Assembly (NCBI RefSeq): GCF_040115645.1
Contig: NC_089565.1
Location: 434,001-498,000, forward strand
Length of the DNA stretch: 64,000 nucleotides
Source: Euwallacea fornicatus
Taxonomy: Eukaryota; Arthropoda; Insecta; Coleoptera; Curculionidae
Reading direction: 5' to 3'
Below are positions 45,101 to 56,784 of this stretch, one piece after another. The position numbers and the translations under genes were made by a program. Each line of letters opens with the position of its first letter. Position 1 is the first letter of the stretch. The notes below the pieces were generated by a model. It was not told where the DNA came from. It saw only the letters and a program-made list of their open reading frames with translations, and did not search any database.

Positions 45101-48100
45101 CTTTATTGTTTACGATTGATACGTGTCGTTTCTATTATTGTGTTCGCGTTCGAAAGTATTGAGAAATTTTCGTGTGAAATAATTAATACACTGATATTGT
45201 GTTAGCTTATGGGGAAGAAAGTGGAAATTTTAATCGACCTCGTTGGATTTATACACATCGTCTCCCGGATCGGGATACACCCAATAGGCGCACGTTAGTT
45301 CGTGTTATTTAATGACATCGAAATAGTAGAACTTTTGCAAGTGCAAATCAAGAACTGCGGCAGAACACGGCCTAATCGTTTTGCAAATGTTGAAAATGAA
45401 ATTTTGGAAAGTGTTGGAAATAATCCTGGAAGTAACACTCGTAGACAGGCAATAGAGGACAATGTGTCAAAAAGTTCAGTTTGGACGACTTTAAAACTAC
45501 AACAATTATACCTGTACCATATACAAAAGTTCAGTGTTTACAACCGCAGGGTTATCATCATCGACAGCATTTCTGCAACTGGGTTTTAAGAAAACTAAGA
45601 AGGGATCCAACTTTGTTAGCTATGTATTAGCCACCGATGAAACGGGATTCACCAAGGAAGGAGTATTTAATATACACAACACTCACATTTTGACAGATGA
45701 AAATCCCCATGGTATAAGGCCTCGCAATTTTCAAGAGATTTTCAATAAATGCATGGGCTGGAATAATAAACGGTCGGCTCAACGGCCTTTACTTTTTACC
45801 AGATCGATTAGATGGTAGAAGTTATTTACAGTTTTTAAGTAATGAGTTAAATCGTTTATTGGAAGATGTTTCGCTGGAAATTCGTGAAAACATTTAGTAT
45901 TTTCATGGTGCTCTTTGCCACAACGCCAGAATTGTACGAGAATGGTTAAATGAGCACTTTCCCAGTAGGTGGATTGATTGAAATGGTTCTGTTGCATGGC
46001 CCGTTCGATCTCCAAAGTTAAATCCTTGCGATTTTTATTTATGGGGCCATATGAAACAGATAGAGTATTTTACTCCAGTTTATACAACTGAGGAACTACG
46101 AGGACGCATTGAAAATACCGCCAGAATGATTCGAAATGAAAGGGAAACATTACTGAGGGTAAAAGAAAATTTTCAACGCCGAATACAATTATGATTTGAG
46201 AATAATTGTTGGATTTGTTAAATTAAAAATCAATATACAAAACTCGAATCTAAATAGTAATAGATAAATAATAATTTCGGCATTGTTGACTCACATTGTG
46301 TACGCACCAAGCTGATTCAGGTGTATATAAAAAGGGAAATATTTCTTGTAATCTTTCACGATGCTCATACTGCAGTAGTGATTCTGCCGTTTATAAGTAA
46401 AGTCGGTCGGTTAGTGCATTCTTCTTTTGTTAATCCCAATTTCCACTAAATATACTCATAATTTCCAACAATAATGGAAGACAGTTTGAACACTTAGTGT
46501 AACCTTTTTTGTAGGTAAGTCAAAAATTTAAATTATTTTAACACTAAATAACGTAAAGCCTCAATAACTCCTCCTACTTAGTTGTATGCTTTTAATGACT
46601 TTTTCGCAAAAAAAAAGACATGCACATCAGAAGGCAGGAAAAAAATATCGTAGGTATCTATGCGAAGGATTCGAAAGAGGATAAACAATTTTAGATGCCA
46701 TAGGCGGGTAACGGAATTGTAATAAATCTTTTAATGAATTGAACCGGAGAACTATACCTCTTACGCAAAAAATGTACTTGAAAAAAATGTTGCTTTATAC
46801 GAGATCTATTATTGATTCAAATTACGGAACTTATTTTTGGGACACCCTGTATAATATTAGAAGATTGTACAAATTTTTTGTATCACTGTAAATGTGTCTT
46901 CGATGATCGAAAAAATGTATTAAATTAATAATATTTGCTTCAGTTATTACTGCATCTCTTCTTTTGATGTTTGTCTTAACTAACAATACGTCAATAGATT
47001 AGTAAATTGATTTATTATAGTAATTTATTAATCATGAGACAAGTTTGAAGGACTCCTAATTTGATGACGTAACATTCAAATATAACAAATGAGATACCAA
47101 AATGTGGAGAATGAAAAGCCCTTTAAAATGATGTATCACTTAACACCCTTTACCATTTAAGATAGTTGAGAGGGTGGCTTTGTGCGGTAGAGGGTTAAGA
47201 CAATCATTCTACGTACAAATTAGTTCACTCCTTGATAACTAAAACGGCGATAAAAAAAAATATATATCCGGATACGAGATTGGGGGGGGGGGGAAATTTC
47301 TAATTAACACTTTATATATTTGGACATTTGTGAAATGACAGAAAATAAGAAATTTCAGTACTTACTAGAAAATGATGGGTTATATGGGTTTTTCCTAAAA
47401 CCATCCTTTATATTATTGCTTATGCGAGCTATAAAATGTCCAATGAGGAAAAGTACAGTAATCACTGCTAGCTGCCAATACGGAAACTGTACGTTGTACT
47501 TCACGATGAACTTCATTACAAACAACTGAATGAAGGGACAAAGGAAGCAGTTGACTGTAACGGTGTATCCAAGCCCTACAAAACAAGTTTTATGATTATA
47601 ATTTAGTTTAAAAGTTTGTTATGAAACCACATACAGTGAAGCCAGAAAACACTTTTTTTTAATGTTTTGAAATTATTTTAAAACGTTTAGTGCCGAAATG
47701 TGAATAAATGCTTATTTTCGATCGGTCAATAAGACATCCCGTTTCCAATAAAAATATTTTTTATATATAAAAAAATTAAATTTCTGGAATTTAGTTGCTA
47801 ATAACTCCTGAATATTAAAAAAATATTTCGATTTTTTGAAAAAAATGTTAAAAAATACAAGCTTAAAGGGACTTCCAGCTGAACAGGAAGTAACACAACA
47901 TTCCCAATTGTTTAGAAAAATTGTAACGCTATGTACATATAACTGGTTCGATTTTAAATGTGCAGGGTGTCGCATTAGGATGAAATAATCCGAACGCGTC
48001 TAAATGGTTGGAAAATGAAAAATGCGAGCCACCTTTCTTTTTCAAGTGCATCTCATACAAATGTTAGTTAGCCAGAACTATCTTATATTAAATCGAGTTA

Positions 48101-51100
48101 ATGTTAGTGACGGGGATAGGGCTATTGGCACTGTACATTATGAATTATACACAAAGTCGAAGATAGCAACAATGACACATATGTAGTTCAAAGAACTTCC
48201 TACAAATGATATAAAAAAAATATTGTCTTACGCACCTTCCTGTTGGATTGTTTTTGACGTGACCCAAGCTCTTTCATAGAATAATCTGTCGAGTAAACGT
48301 ATGATTTGCAGGAAAGAATAAACCACTAACGTCGGCTGAATACGAAGTAAGTGGTCGATTAATGATTCATTAGAAGCCTCGGAACTTTTAGTCACCTCAA
48401 AGATTTCATATAAGTAAGCGGCAGTGAGAATCAACTGAAATAAATGAACTGCTCAAAATATGTGCGTATAATCAAATATACAGAATATCCTGCAAGTCAA
48501 CGATATCCCTTGAAGAATGGAGAGGCCAATTCAAAATGAGTTGATTTAACTAAACTTGCCTTAGTTCAAATGTTGATAATAACCGAGATAGAGGGTGTCA
48601 AAGATGAAAAATATTAATCATATTTTCTTTAATACATGTCCATTATTTCGAACTAATTTCACGAAATTTTGTATTTAGGAATTTCTCGAGCTAATACATT
48701 CAAATTTATCGACTATTATTATTATTATTATTATTATTTTATTATTATTATTACTATTATTATCATCATTATTATATTATCGGCGCTTGCATCCCACTGA
48801 ATGACAAGCAATTTAGGCATATTTTATTTTCATTTAGTGTTAAATAAATACCGTCCATTTCAAAGTAACAAATGTTTCATTTGTATTCATAATTATTTAA
48901 AAATTAATGAACAATAAATTTACATGAATCGTAAGCTTTAGATGCTTTTTTTGTCTGAAACCTTTTTTTCTAGCGACTTCAATAGGGTATACCTTTTTTA
49001 AGCAAAAAAGGTGAGCGAAAAGATTTATCAAGTCCGAAAATGACATACACCATAACACAAACAAGTTTTGGCGATTTAAATGAATCCTAATAATCGCTTG
49101 TGGCTTCTTCTAGAAGATACACCGAAATAATCGATAAATTTGAATTTATCATATTAAGAAAATTTCGTGGAAAAGTATTACAGAAAATGTGACTAATTTT
49201 TTCTCCTTTCACACCCTGTATCTCGATTATTATCAACTTTTAAACTAAGGTAAGTTTAGTTAAATCGACTTATTTTGTGTTGGTCTATCCACCCTCCAAA
49301 GGATATTATAGATTTCTTGAACACTCTGTATAAATATATGTTTAATAATATAAATTTCACATTCCTTGTACTAAAATTTTCATAATAACCTCATCGAATA
49401 ACAGGAAAATGAAATAGATGTACTGGGTCCCTTTAAGAGATGGTTCACCTTTATGGCCTTTTTATTTGTGCGCCGGTTAAAACGAAAATTTTAGATGAGG
49501 TATAGAATATTAAAATACATTAAAATATGGTTCATTATTGTATTTCTTGCGTTTAAATTGTCTGATTCTAATAATTGTCCTAGGCTTATTCGCATTAATC
49601 TTCATGAGCTTCATTGTTACGTGATTTTTGCGCTTTGAGCAGCAAAAAAACAGATTTTTCTTTAAATTTAGTTATAATTTTTTATTTTGACTCTTTCGAA
49701 GAGATAGAACACTTGCGGAGCGTATAGAATTTTTAAGACTTAGTTAAAGTTTCCAGCATGGTCATAAATTATAGATGAGATAAGCATAAATCCATCTTAA
49801 ATGTAACCCCTTTTTGCCATAAAAATGTTAAATTTATCACGTTTGTCTTTTGAGTTTTGTCAAAGAACTTGTAATTCACTGCCTATAAGAAATATTGGTT
49901 GCCCATTAGAGGATTTTAACATTGATTTCAACTTTCAATGGAACTCTCGTTAAAATGTTACTAAAACTCCTTGCTAATTTTTCTTTCCAAAGCAAGAAAC
50001 AAACTATTAACTACACATAATACAAATAATACACCACCTGGACAAAAACACTGAAATTGAACTCACCTTAGAAATTAGCACGTACTTGTTGACAAACATT
50101 TTTAAATCAGTTATGTTGAAAATTCTGGGATGAAGCTCCCTTCCAATGACGAAATTGCGTATCTTATTCTTGTCGATGATCTGAGGATTGAGCGCACTGA
50201 TGGGCGCGTAAAAGCTTCGAATATAAACAAAGACGCTTATAGAAACTCCAATTATGAAAGCAGAGATGAAGAGATGAAATTCATGCACTAAGACAAATCT
50301 AAAAACTTGAATGTCGAAATACTCTAACACGGCACTAAGTGAAAACACTACGACTGCACTGAAGAGGCCATTAATAACATAGACAAATTTTCCATGTTTG
50401 TCCGGCAAAGCTGTTACTTTCCAACCGCTAAACGGTAAAACGTCCAAAATAGCCAACAGCAATATGTAACAAAGGAAAGCTAGTGCAGCCTTTACATCAA
50501 AGTACACGGAGGTACTCAAAAATTTATACGGTTTTGCAGGAAGTAGTTTGAATGAACAATTATTTGGTTCGCATGTGCTGTACAAATAAAATCCAAGGGC
50601 AGGAAAGAGAAATAATATGAGAGCAATTCCAACGCCTTCGGCGAATTTAGAAAACACACTTTTGCTGGTTTTTGCCGATTCTGGCGGTTCCTTCACGAAC
50701 TCATCTTCATCCGAAAATCCGGAACGCTTATTATATACAGGTTCGAAATGTTTCAAATGGACAATCCTTTCGATTTCCTTTTGTTGCAAACGTGTGACCC
50801 TCTTGACCAATTGAGGAGTTACTATTTGAATTGGCTCCTTGTCAATTTCAACCTGTAAATAATATGAAATACAACTTTCGAGTCCGTTTTTTTGTAAATA
50901 TATAATATGCTTTATGATTTTATTACATACCTTTTCTACGAAATCAATTCTAGCTCTACCCTTAACCGCTGCTTTAGGTTTTTCTTCTCTTTCGACTTTT
51001 TCATCGGAAGAATCCGAATCTGTATCGACTTCAAAATATTTTTTCTTTTTGTTTAGAATGGGGATAGAACTCTCTGAAAGAAAATTATACAAATTATGTT

Positions 51101-51751
51101 ATATTAAATTATTTTAAAACAAAAATAAGGTGTGACCTTATTCTTGAATGATTTAATGCGATTCGTCTCTTTAGATCAGAATATGAAGGTGATGTAAAAT
51201 ATAACTACAATTTCATGGAGTTCTAGTTTTGCTAAGATTCTATGAATCTGATTTATTTTAAAATGGAAATCTGTAACCAATTTCGAGTACGACAAAATAA
51301 AGTTTTTTTGCAGCAAAGTGATCGGGAAATTGAACTGTTAAATAAAAATGTTAAATTTGGAGACAGCGTTAATTTTATACTTAGTACAAACTTAAGAGAA
51401 AAAGGACTCTTGCAGTGTTATGTATTACTCAATTTTTCGTTTACCTTTAGACTTTTCTTTCTCCTTAAACGACTGGGACGATGACTTTTTAATGGGACTT
51501 CGTCGAGTGGGTGTCAAATGTCCGGCTCTCTTTTCAGATCGAGCAGGAGATTTGGAGAGCTCCCTTTTTTTCATACGGACACTCCTTTCAGACTTGGGTT
51601 CCCTTCGCGTTTTGCTGGTACTTTTAGGTCTACCTGGACTTTTGGATCTACCAGGGCTTCGTGATACTTTGGAAATAATCTCGGGTTCATTCTTTAGGGG
51701 AACTTTTCCTGGTGCCGACTTTGGAGTCGCCATTTTTTTAGGTGGTGCCAT
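42198..51751 (-). CDS. LBR: Lamin B receptor / sterol C14-reductase-like, complete
   Basis: Six coding exons on the minus strand with consistent phases: 51445-51751, 50931-51073, 50067-50852, 48236-48434, 47366-47575 and 42198-42475, giving 1923 nt, 640 residues. Vertebrate LBR has about 615. The N-terminus is basic and rich in RS/SP (SPGRSKSPGRPKS), the chromatin/lamin-binding arm of this inner nuclear membrane protein. I see no Tudor domain. An acidic DTDSDSSDE tract follows, then multiple membrane helices of the ERG4/ERG24 fold from about residue 235. Reductase signatures are GRELHPRIFN, DGFRKNPYNP and SGLWGFVRHPNYLGD (Leu where Trp is usual). Donors include gtaaac, gtatgt, gtgagt, gtgcgt and gtaagt. 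Introns carry antisense Tc1/mariner copies and a foldback element. No lesion is seen, so it should be functional; whether it reduces sterols cannot be told. Confidence 0.93.
42476..43695. other. LBR intron 5, element-poor part
   Basis: No gene recognised. A single mariner-type end cagggtgtttcctaagtacg at 43696 starts the next repeat region, without a visible partner. Confidence 0.4.
43787..44740 (+). pseudogene. Decayed Tc1 transposase in LBR intron 5
   Basis: 99 codons (43787-44086) cover the helix-turn-helix domain (TGRPKIINNQHKRFILLEIR, LTCSAKCVRTVLGKHNYNAL). Further pieces are GDESKFNTHG (first Asp), ATVWGCVSANL and FTHDNDPKYTVFL (second Asp). The Glu region is unreadable. The right end cgtacggagactgtattgtg is near 44724. 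It lies antisense to LBR. Confidence 0.78.
44858..46849 (+). mobile_element. DD41D-type mariner in LBR intron 5
   Basis: 1992 bp, TA-flanked. The end caaggtgtcccagaaataag and its complement at 46830-46849 (two differences) mark the element. Arms are short compared with the other copies here. Confidence 0.88.
45185..46194 (+). pseudogene. DD41D mariner transposase pseudogene
   Basis: Readable pieces in order: TDIVLAYGEESGNFNR, PDRDTPNRRTLVRVI and a stop; NRFANVENEILESVGNNPGS and RRQAIEDNVSKSSVW; then YVLATDETGFTKEGVFNIHN (first Asp), LNGLYFLPDRLDGRSYLQFL, and HGALCHNARIVREWLNEHF with His in place of the second catalytic Asp. A stop follows, then RSPKLNPCDFYLWGHM with the third Asp 41 residues on. 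It ends with RVKENFQRRIQL and TGA at 46192-46194. Several stops and shifts make it dead. Confidence 0.85.
46850..47365. other. LBR intron 5 end, with a G12 run
   Basis: No gene. A run of 12 G at 47282-47293 lies about 70 bp downstream (LBR sense) of the exon 5 donor. It is G on the + strand and so a C run in the LBR transcript. Confidence 0.6.
48481..49328. mobile_element. Foldback derivative of the 37648 mariner family in LBR intron 3
   Basis: 848 bp, TA-flanked, with ends cagaatatcctgcaagtcaa and a complement starting cagagtgttcaag. Both halves match the arms of the 37648-39670 element (gatttaactaaact, tagcgacttcaatagggtat), but there is no transposase. The left arm is cut by an ATT-type microsatellite (about 48714-48778). 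Its edge lies only 46 bp from the acceptor of LBR exon 4. Confidence 0.75.
48714..48778. repeat. (ATT)n microsatellite
   Basis: About 65 bp of attattatt with a few interruptions (tttt, act, atc). It lies inside the foldback element. Confidence 0.9.
49329..50066. other. LBR intron 3 sequence
   Basis: AT-rich intron with no further feature recognised. Confidence 0.45.
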
Positions 51752-52224
51752 TATTTTGGTAAGTACCTGTAACACAAAACTAAATGATGATTTGCACTGA
51801 AATCTAAACTGTTTGATGATTCGAGAAATTTTAAAGATTTTTTTTCAAAACTATTTCCAATACGCATGCACGAACCATGAATGTTTCAAATTATTGGATT
51901 AGAAATCATTGCAAGAACGCCTGTGTCGGATAGAAAATAAACTACTGACAATCAATGTGCAATAAATCCTCAAAGTGCTGTGATAGTTGTGGAATTATAC
52001 ATAGAGACATCAAATAATAATATGATGAATCTAAGTATTTTACATTGTACAGAATAAGAAAGGAGTCAAAATTCAATAAAAGTCAAAACAGATTACGATT
52101 ACAAAAATAAATTTGTTGTGGGAGATAGATAGATTTATGCGTTAACAACACATAATTGGGTAAAACTTATCAATATGTCTCTCTAAGGTTACTTATTAGG
52201 CAAATTGGATTAAATCATAATATA

Positions 52225-54096
52225 TGTACTTCCCCAAAAAGTAACCAAAAATCGCAAGTAATTTTTTTTCAGAACTACTTGTCCAATTTGGACGATTTTT
52301 TTAAAATGACAAGTTGCCTGTTTTAAAACGTAGGTGTATTAACTATATGCACATAGAAAGCGATTTTTTTTTATCAATACCGGGTGTAGCAATTATAGCA
52401 TGTTTTGTCCATAAAATTTGTAACTCTGTATAGAGTTAAGCAGTTACAATTCAAATCACACTTTAGCCTTGCCTTTTTTTAAACATTTTTGTAAAATTTA
52501 CTCCATTATTTTTCCTATTACACAAGAAACCCAATTTTATAGCATAACATGATTTTATTGAAAATTTGAAAATTAATAACTGAAAATAACAAAAAGAAAT
52601 AGAACAAAGTGCAAAGAAACAAATTAAACGAAAATCTTAGTTATGAATATTTCTAACTCTGGCTCAAATAACTTCTTCACAACGACAGCTCATACGTAAA
52701 ATATGAGACCTAATGTCATTTTGGTCCAGTTCTTCCCATATTTGAATTAGTCTTTGCCGTACGTCTTCTAAAGTATGTAAGTTACGTTCCTCTTGTAATC
52801 TCCTCCCGAGAATATCCCAGACATTCTCTATGGGATTTAAATTTCGACTCCGAGTTGGCCATGCCATGGTAGCAATACTGACTTCTTTTATATCATTTGT
52901 AACTACATGAGGCCTGGCCTTATCTTGCATCAACAAAAATCCTTGCTTTATATATGACGCAAACGGCAGTACCTATTGGTCTAAAACCTGCACTATGTAC
53001 TTTTCAGCCGTAAGTCATTTATGATAACAAATTCGTTTCGAGAAGTTAAAAAAATGCCTTCTCAGATCATCAGACATCCTCTTCTAAATACTGTGGTATG
53101 TGAGAAATTACATTGAGTATACCGTTCGTTAGGATGTGGACATAAATGAATATGTCCGTCATTGTTGTATACACAAAATCGGGATTTACCCGTAAATAAT
53201 ACCTGCTGCCATTGAGCCTCTAACCAATTACAATACTCTCTGGCAAAATTTAACCTTGCTCTCAGACGAACCTCTAGTTAAAACTGGACCTCACGCTGCA
53301 ATTCTATGTTTCAAATTCCTTAATTTCTGACACTTTTTCTGTACAAATGTGTAAGCCATTAGCATCTCAAAGCTGAGTTTGAAGGGTTCCAACTGTTATA
53401 TAAACGTTGTCTTAATGCTGATAGTCTTAAAAATCGATCTTGAATCGAAATTGTTATTCGATTCCCTCCTTGTCTCGAACTACGAGTATAACTTTCAGTC
53501 TCTTATATATCTTTATATGGTTCATAAAATAGGTATGTGATCTACATTAAATCTTTCACCAATTTTTTGGGAACTCCACGCTTTCTCAAACATTATTAGC
53601 ATTTGGGTATATTTTTCGTTAGTAATATTTTGTGTTTCACGTTGTATATTGATTCATAAAAAAACGTACAAGAAAAAACATGACTAATATTGCATCTGTA
53701 TTTAACAATGACTACCGTTTTTTTGGTTTTCGTTGGCCTACTATTTACTTTTATATTTATAATACTAATTAAAATCAATAAAATCATGTTATGCTATAAA
53801 ATGATATTTCTCGTGTAATAGAAAAGCTAATGGAGTAAATCAAAAATAGAAATGTTAAAAAAAGATAACGCTGAAGTGTGATTTCAATTATAACTTGATA
53901 ATGTAACTACTGAACTCTATAGGATGTTACAAATTTTATAGAAGAAACACGCCATAATTGCTACACTCGGTATTAATAAAAAGAATCACCAACATTCTTA
54001 AAAAGACGAACTATCATTAAAAAAAATTGTCCAAAGTGGACAAGTAATTTTGGAAAAAAATTACTTGAAACTTTTGATTACTTTTCGGTGGTACGT
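52225..54096 (-). mobile_element. Tc1-like element with ~330-bp inverted arms
   Basis: The left end (tgtacttccccaaaaagtaa) and the right end (complement cgtaccaccgaaaagtaatc) pair. Arms continue through caagtaattttttt, cttgtccaatttggac and ttgtaactctgtatagagtt to about 52560 and 53810. Exact ends are uncertain by one or two bases. Confidence 0.8.
52635..53610 (-). pseudogene. Tc1-type transposase pseudogene
   Basis: Minus-strand fragments in order: MFEKAWSSQKIGERFNV near 53590, GKSRFCVYNNDGHIHLCPHP near 53160 and, in an open 90-codon piece (52664-52936), MQDKARPHVVTNDIKEV (second Asp region) and RSRNLNPIENVWDILGRRLQ (Glu). The ending follows the LNPIEN...LIQIWEELDQNDIRS pattern. Stops and shifts occur throughout the N-terminal half. 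Confidence 0.8.
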
Positions 54097-56248
54097 TAAT
54101 TTTTTGTCGAAGTGTACATCGACTTTGAGGTTTCAGTTTGTACCGACCATTTAGACACTCCCTGTATTTAATTTAAAGATTAAAAATTTCTCAATTTTCA
54201 TTTTCAAGTTAGAAGAAAAAATTGAATTTGGATGATTTTCAATAAATTCTTGTGATTTAATTGTTATATTATTCACATAAATATAATTAGAACATTATTA
54301 TAATATTTTTTTGAATAGATTTTCACAACGCTAAGGAAATTTTTATAATTCACTCAGTTTTTCACTTATAACATAAAGTTATACGTTTTTAATTATTAAT
54401 TTTTATTGGTTTAGACGTCATTAGGAAGATTATTTTCACTTCAAAATGAAATATGACACATTGGAACTAGTGCAGACCAAAGTTGCTTATTTCTACAAGA
54501 CTAAATTTTTTAGTATACCATAACATAGCGGTTTACGTATTTAAAACGCGTTTTGTTATTTAATTAATTAAAAAATCGCCAAAAATATATATTGATTATT
54601 TAGTGTTATTATTTAGTCTTACATATCTTCCAAACACTAAATAAATAATTTACGTTGAAATATTTTATTTAATGTAATAACTCCAAGATTGCCTCTTAAC
54701 AATATTTCTATCAGCATTCTCGAAGAAAACAAGCCAGTTTCTTGAGATTGGAAGAAAGCCTAGCTAATCATGAAGTATTTAAAACAATTAAAGACTGAAA
54801 ACTTACTATATTGAATATCTTCAAACCATCTTCAATATATGAAGATCTTGACATATCAAATGTTTCATGATCAAACAAAGAGGTATATCTCTATACCTGT
54901 TGTAAAAAACTTTTATTAAGTAATTTAAACATATCATTGTTTATTTTAAAAAGAAAGAATGCTCTTTCCATTCATGCTTAAATCAATTACTATTTATGTT
55001 TTTAAAAATACAACTTTATATTATGTTTAAAAATTGATTGAATTATCACAATGCCCTTAATATCATTTTACTCTGCTTAAAAAAATTTTCTAACAAGGTA
55101 GTAAAACAAGTGTTCAAAAATTTATAATCACTCTACTAAACTTCTCTACCACAAAAAATATTGACCATACACTTTTCATTTTCTTCTACCTTCTATAGTT
55201 ACCAAGATTCTTTATATAAGTACCGAAATTTGCCTACCCTGTACAATTGATACAATTTTTGAAACCCGTGTTCATATACCAAACTGATTTATTTGCAGTT
55301 GTCTCATATTTATGGTAGTGCTGCATTTTATTTCACCTGGAAATGGAATCCAAGAATGTACAATCAGGTTTCATTTATCTATTACTCTTTGGGTACACCC
55401 TATAAATCTATCAAAAAGACGTCACCCTGTATTTACATATGTAAGGTTGCCATGTTTCTATTAGTTTCTGACAACCTTAAATTTGGAAAGATGGCACCTT
55501 CCATGAGGCCATCTTTTCAGGAATTACCCCAATTAGGGTATTTAAGCAGCTATTTTAAAAATCTACTATGTAAAACCATGATAATTTTTTGTTCTTAAGA
55601 ACAAGGGTCTGTCTATTTGAATGAAAACAAGGTAATTTTTTCATTGTACAGGACGAAAAGAAGGGTGTTATCCTGTTAAATATAACAAATTAATATGAGA
55701 GGTTTTTTAATAAATCTATATTAAAATCTATCAAATTAAATAATTACTATTTTAGAAAATATTTTGAATGTTAGAGCCGTTTTCAGAGTATCTCCTTAGG
55801 GTTGGGCCTGAAGGGCTAAAATTTTTATAGAACTTAGTACAAGATTAATTTGTAACCTGCATAAATCCAGGAGATTGCTCATATCACAGCTGACAAATTT
55901 TGTAGCACCTAATATAAATATTTATGTAATAAAAAATAAGATAAGAAGTAATTAAATAAAATTGACCTCTTATACTACAAATGTGAATGTTGTTTATTCC
56001 AAAACTTAAATAACATGTTGGCAATTTGCCTAAAAACTCATTTTAACAAATAATGAATAGGTAGGAATACGACCGAAAATATGTAATTAAACAAATCATA
56101 GGAAATCCTTATCAAAAATTATATATGTAACAATTTTTAGAAGAGTTCAGCAGGGGTTTTCAAAGTAAATTAAAATAATTACAAGAATTAAGTTAATGAG
56201 AAATTATTCATGGAAACGTTTGAAAAAAGTTAAAAAAAAATCTCTTAC
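54097..56248. other. Stretch without a supported gene
   Basis: AT-rich. An isolated mariner-type end (gacactccctgta near 54157) lacks a partner. The frame at 55293-55598 has no recognisable domain. Confidence 0.4.
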
Positions 56249-56784
56249 CTAAGTAAGTACAAAATTCACCACCAAAAACACTAATAATTAAAGAATCCTC
56301 TAAAATTATCTTTAAAAAGATCAACGCGAAGAAGCGACGCTACCTCGTTTTACTTAAATAAACAAACAAAATACAAAACAGACGCTATAGCGACGCTAGA
56401 CGTATGAAAGGCGTCAATTGGCGTGGCGTCATGATGTCCTGATTGGCTGAAAGTGTAGGCTTGTTTCAATTTTGACCAATTAAATTTTTTCTAGTACACA
56501 ACAAATCGAACGTATTTCCTGTTGAGGTAATTGGAGCATCTTTTCATCTTTGCCAATCCCTATGTTCGAGATAAGGACAAAGAGGTATCACTGAAGTTGT
56601 TAAACTTAGAAAAATGTTGGTTTGATATTGGATTGCGAACTTGTTCCTTGTCACATATCACCTCATCTGTCGCCTGTCCTCTCCATCTACTTAAATTCTG
56701 ATTTTGCTCCGGGTTTTTTGGAATATTAAGCGATATTATATTTTTTTGGCTTAATTTTAATTGTAGAGAATTGTAACTATTAAG
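56249..56784. promoter_or_regulatory. Likely shared LBR/SdhC promoter region
   Basis: Less AT-rich and CpG-containing than its surroundings, between the inferred LBR 5' exon (minus) and the SdhC ATG (plus). It has CCAAT boxes at 56417-56421 (reverse), 56442-56446 (reverse) and 56476-56480, and three copies of gacgcta (56336, 56381, 56392), two of them extended to gcgacgcta. The bidirectional role is inferred from gene orientation. Confidence 0.5.

Larger units (their letters stand above)
51752..56248 (-). other. Inferred LBR 5'-UTR intron
   Basis: A good acceptor (gtgttacag, minus strand, exon side at 51766) lies 15 bases before the LBR ATG. A donor gtaagag (exon side at 56249) lies next to the GC-richer segment shared with SdhC. 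Joining them would place the LBR start of transcription near 56.3 kb. No transcript was available, so this is inference. Apart from the Tc1 at 52.2-54.1 kb the stretch holds no gene I can support. Confidence 0.4.

Noticed and set aside
47320..47529. + strand 69-codon frame
   Set aside because: It overlaps LBR exon 5 on the opposite strand and has no recognisable domain.
48160..48208. Alternative LBR exon directly after the exon 4 donor
   Set aside because: The intron would be only about 36 nt and the frame soon hits a stop. The exon at 47366-47575 fits in phase and carries the FRKNP motif.
55293..55598. 101-codon + strand frame
   Set aside because: No recognisable domain, in AT-rich sequence inside the inferred LBR 5'-UTR intron.
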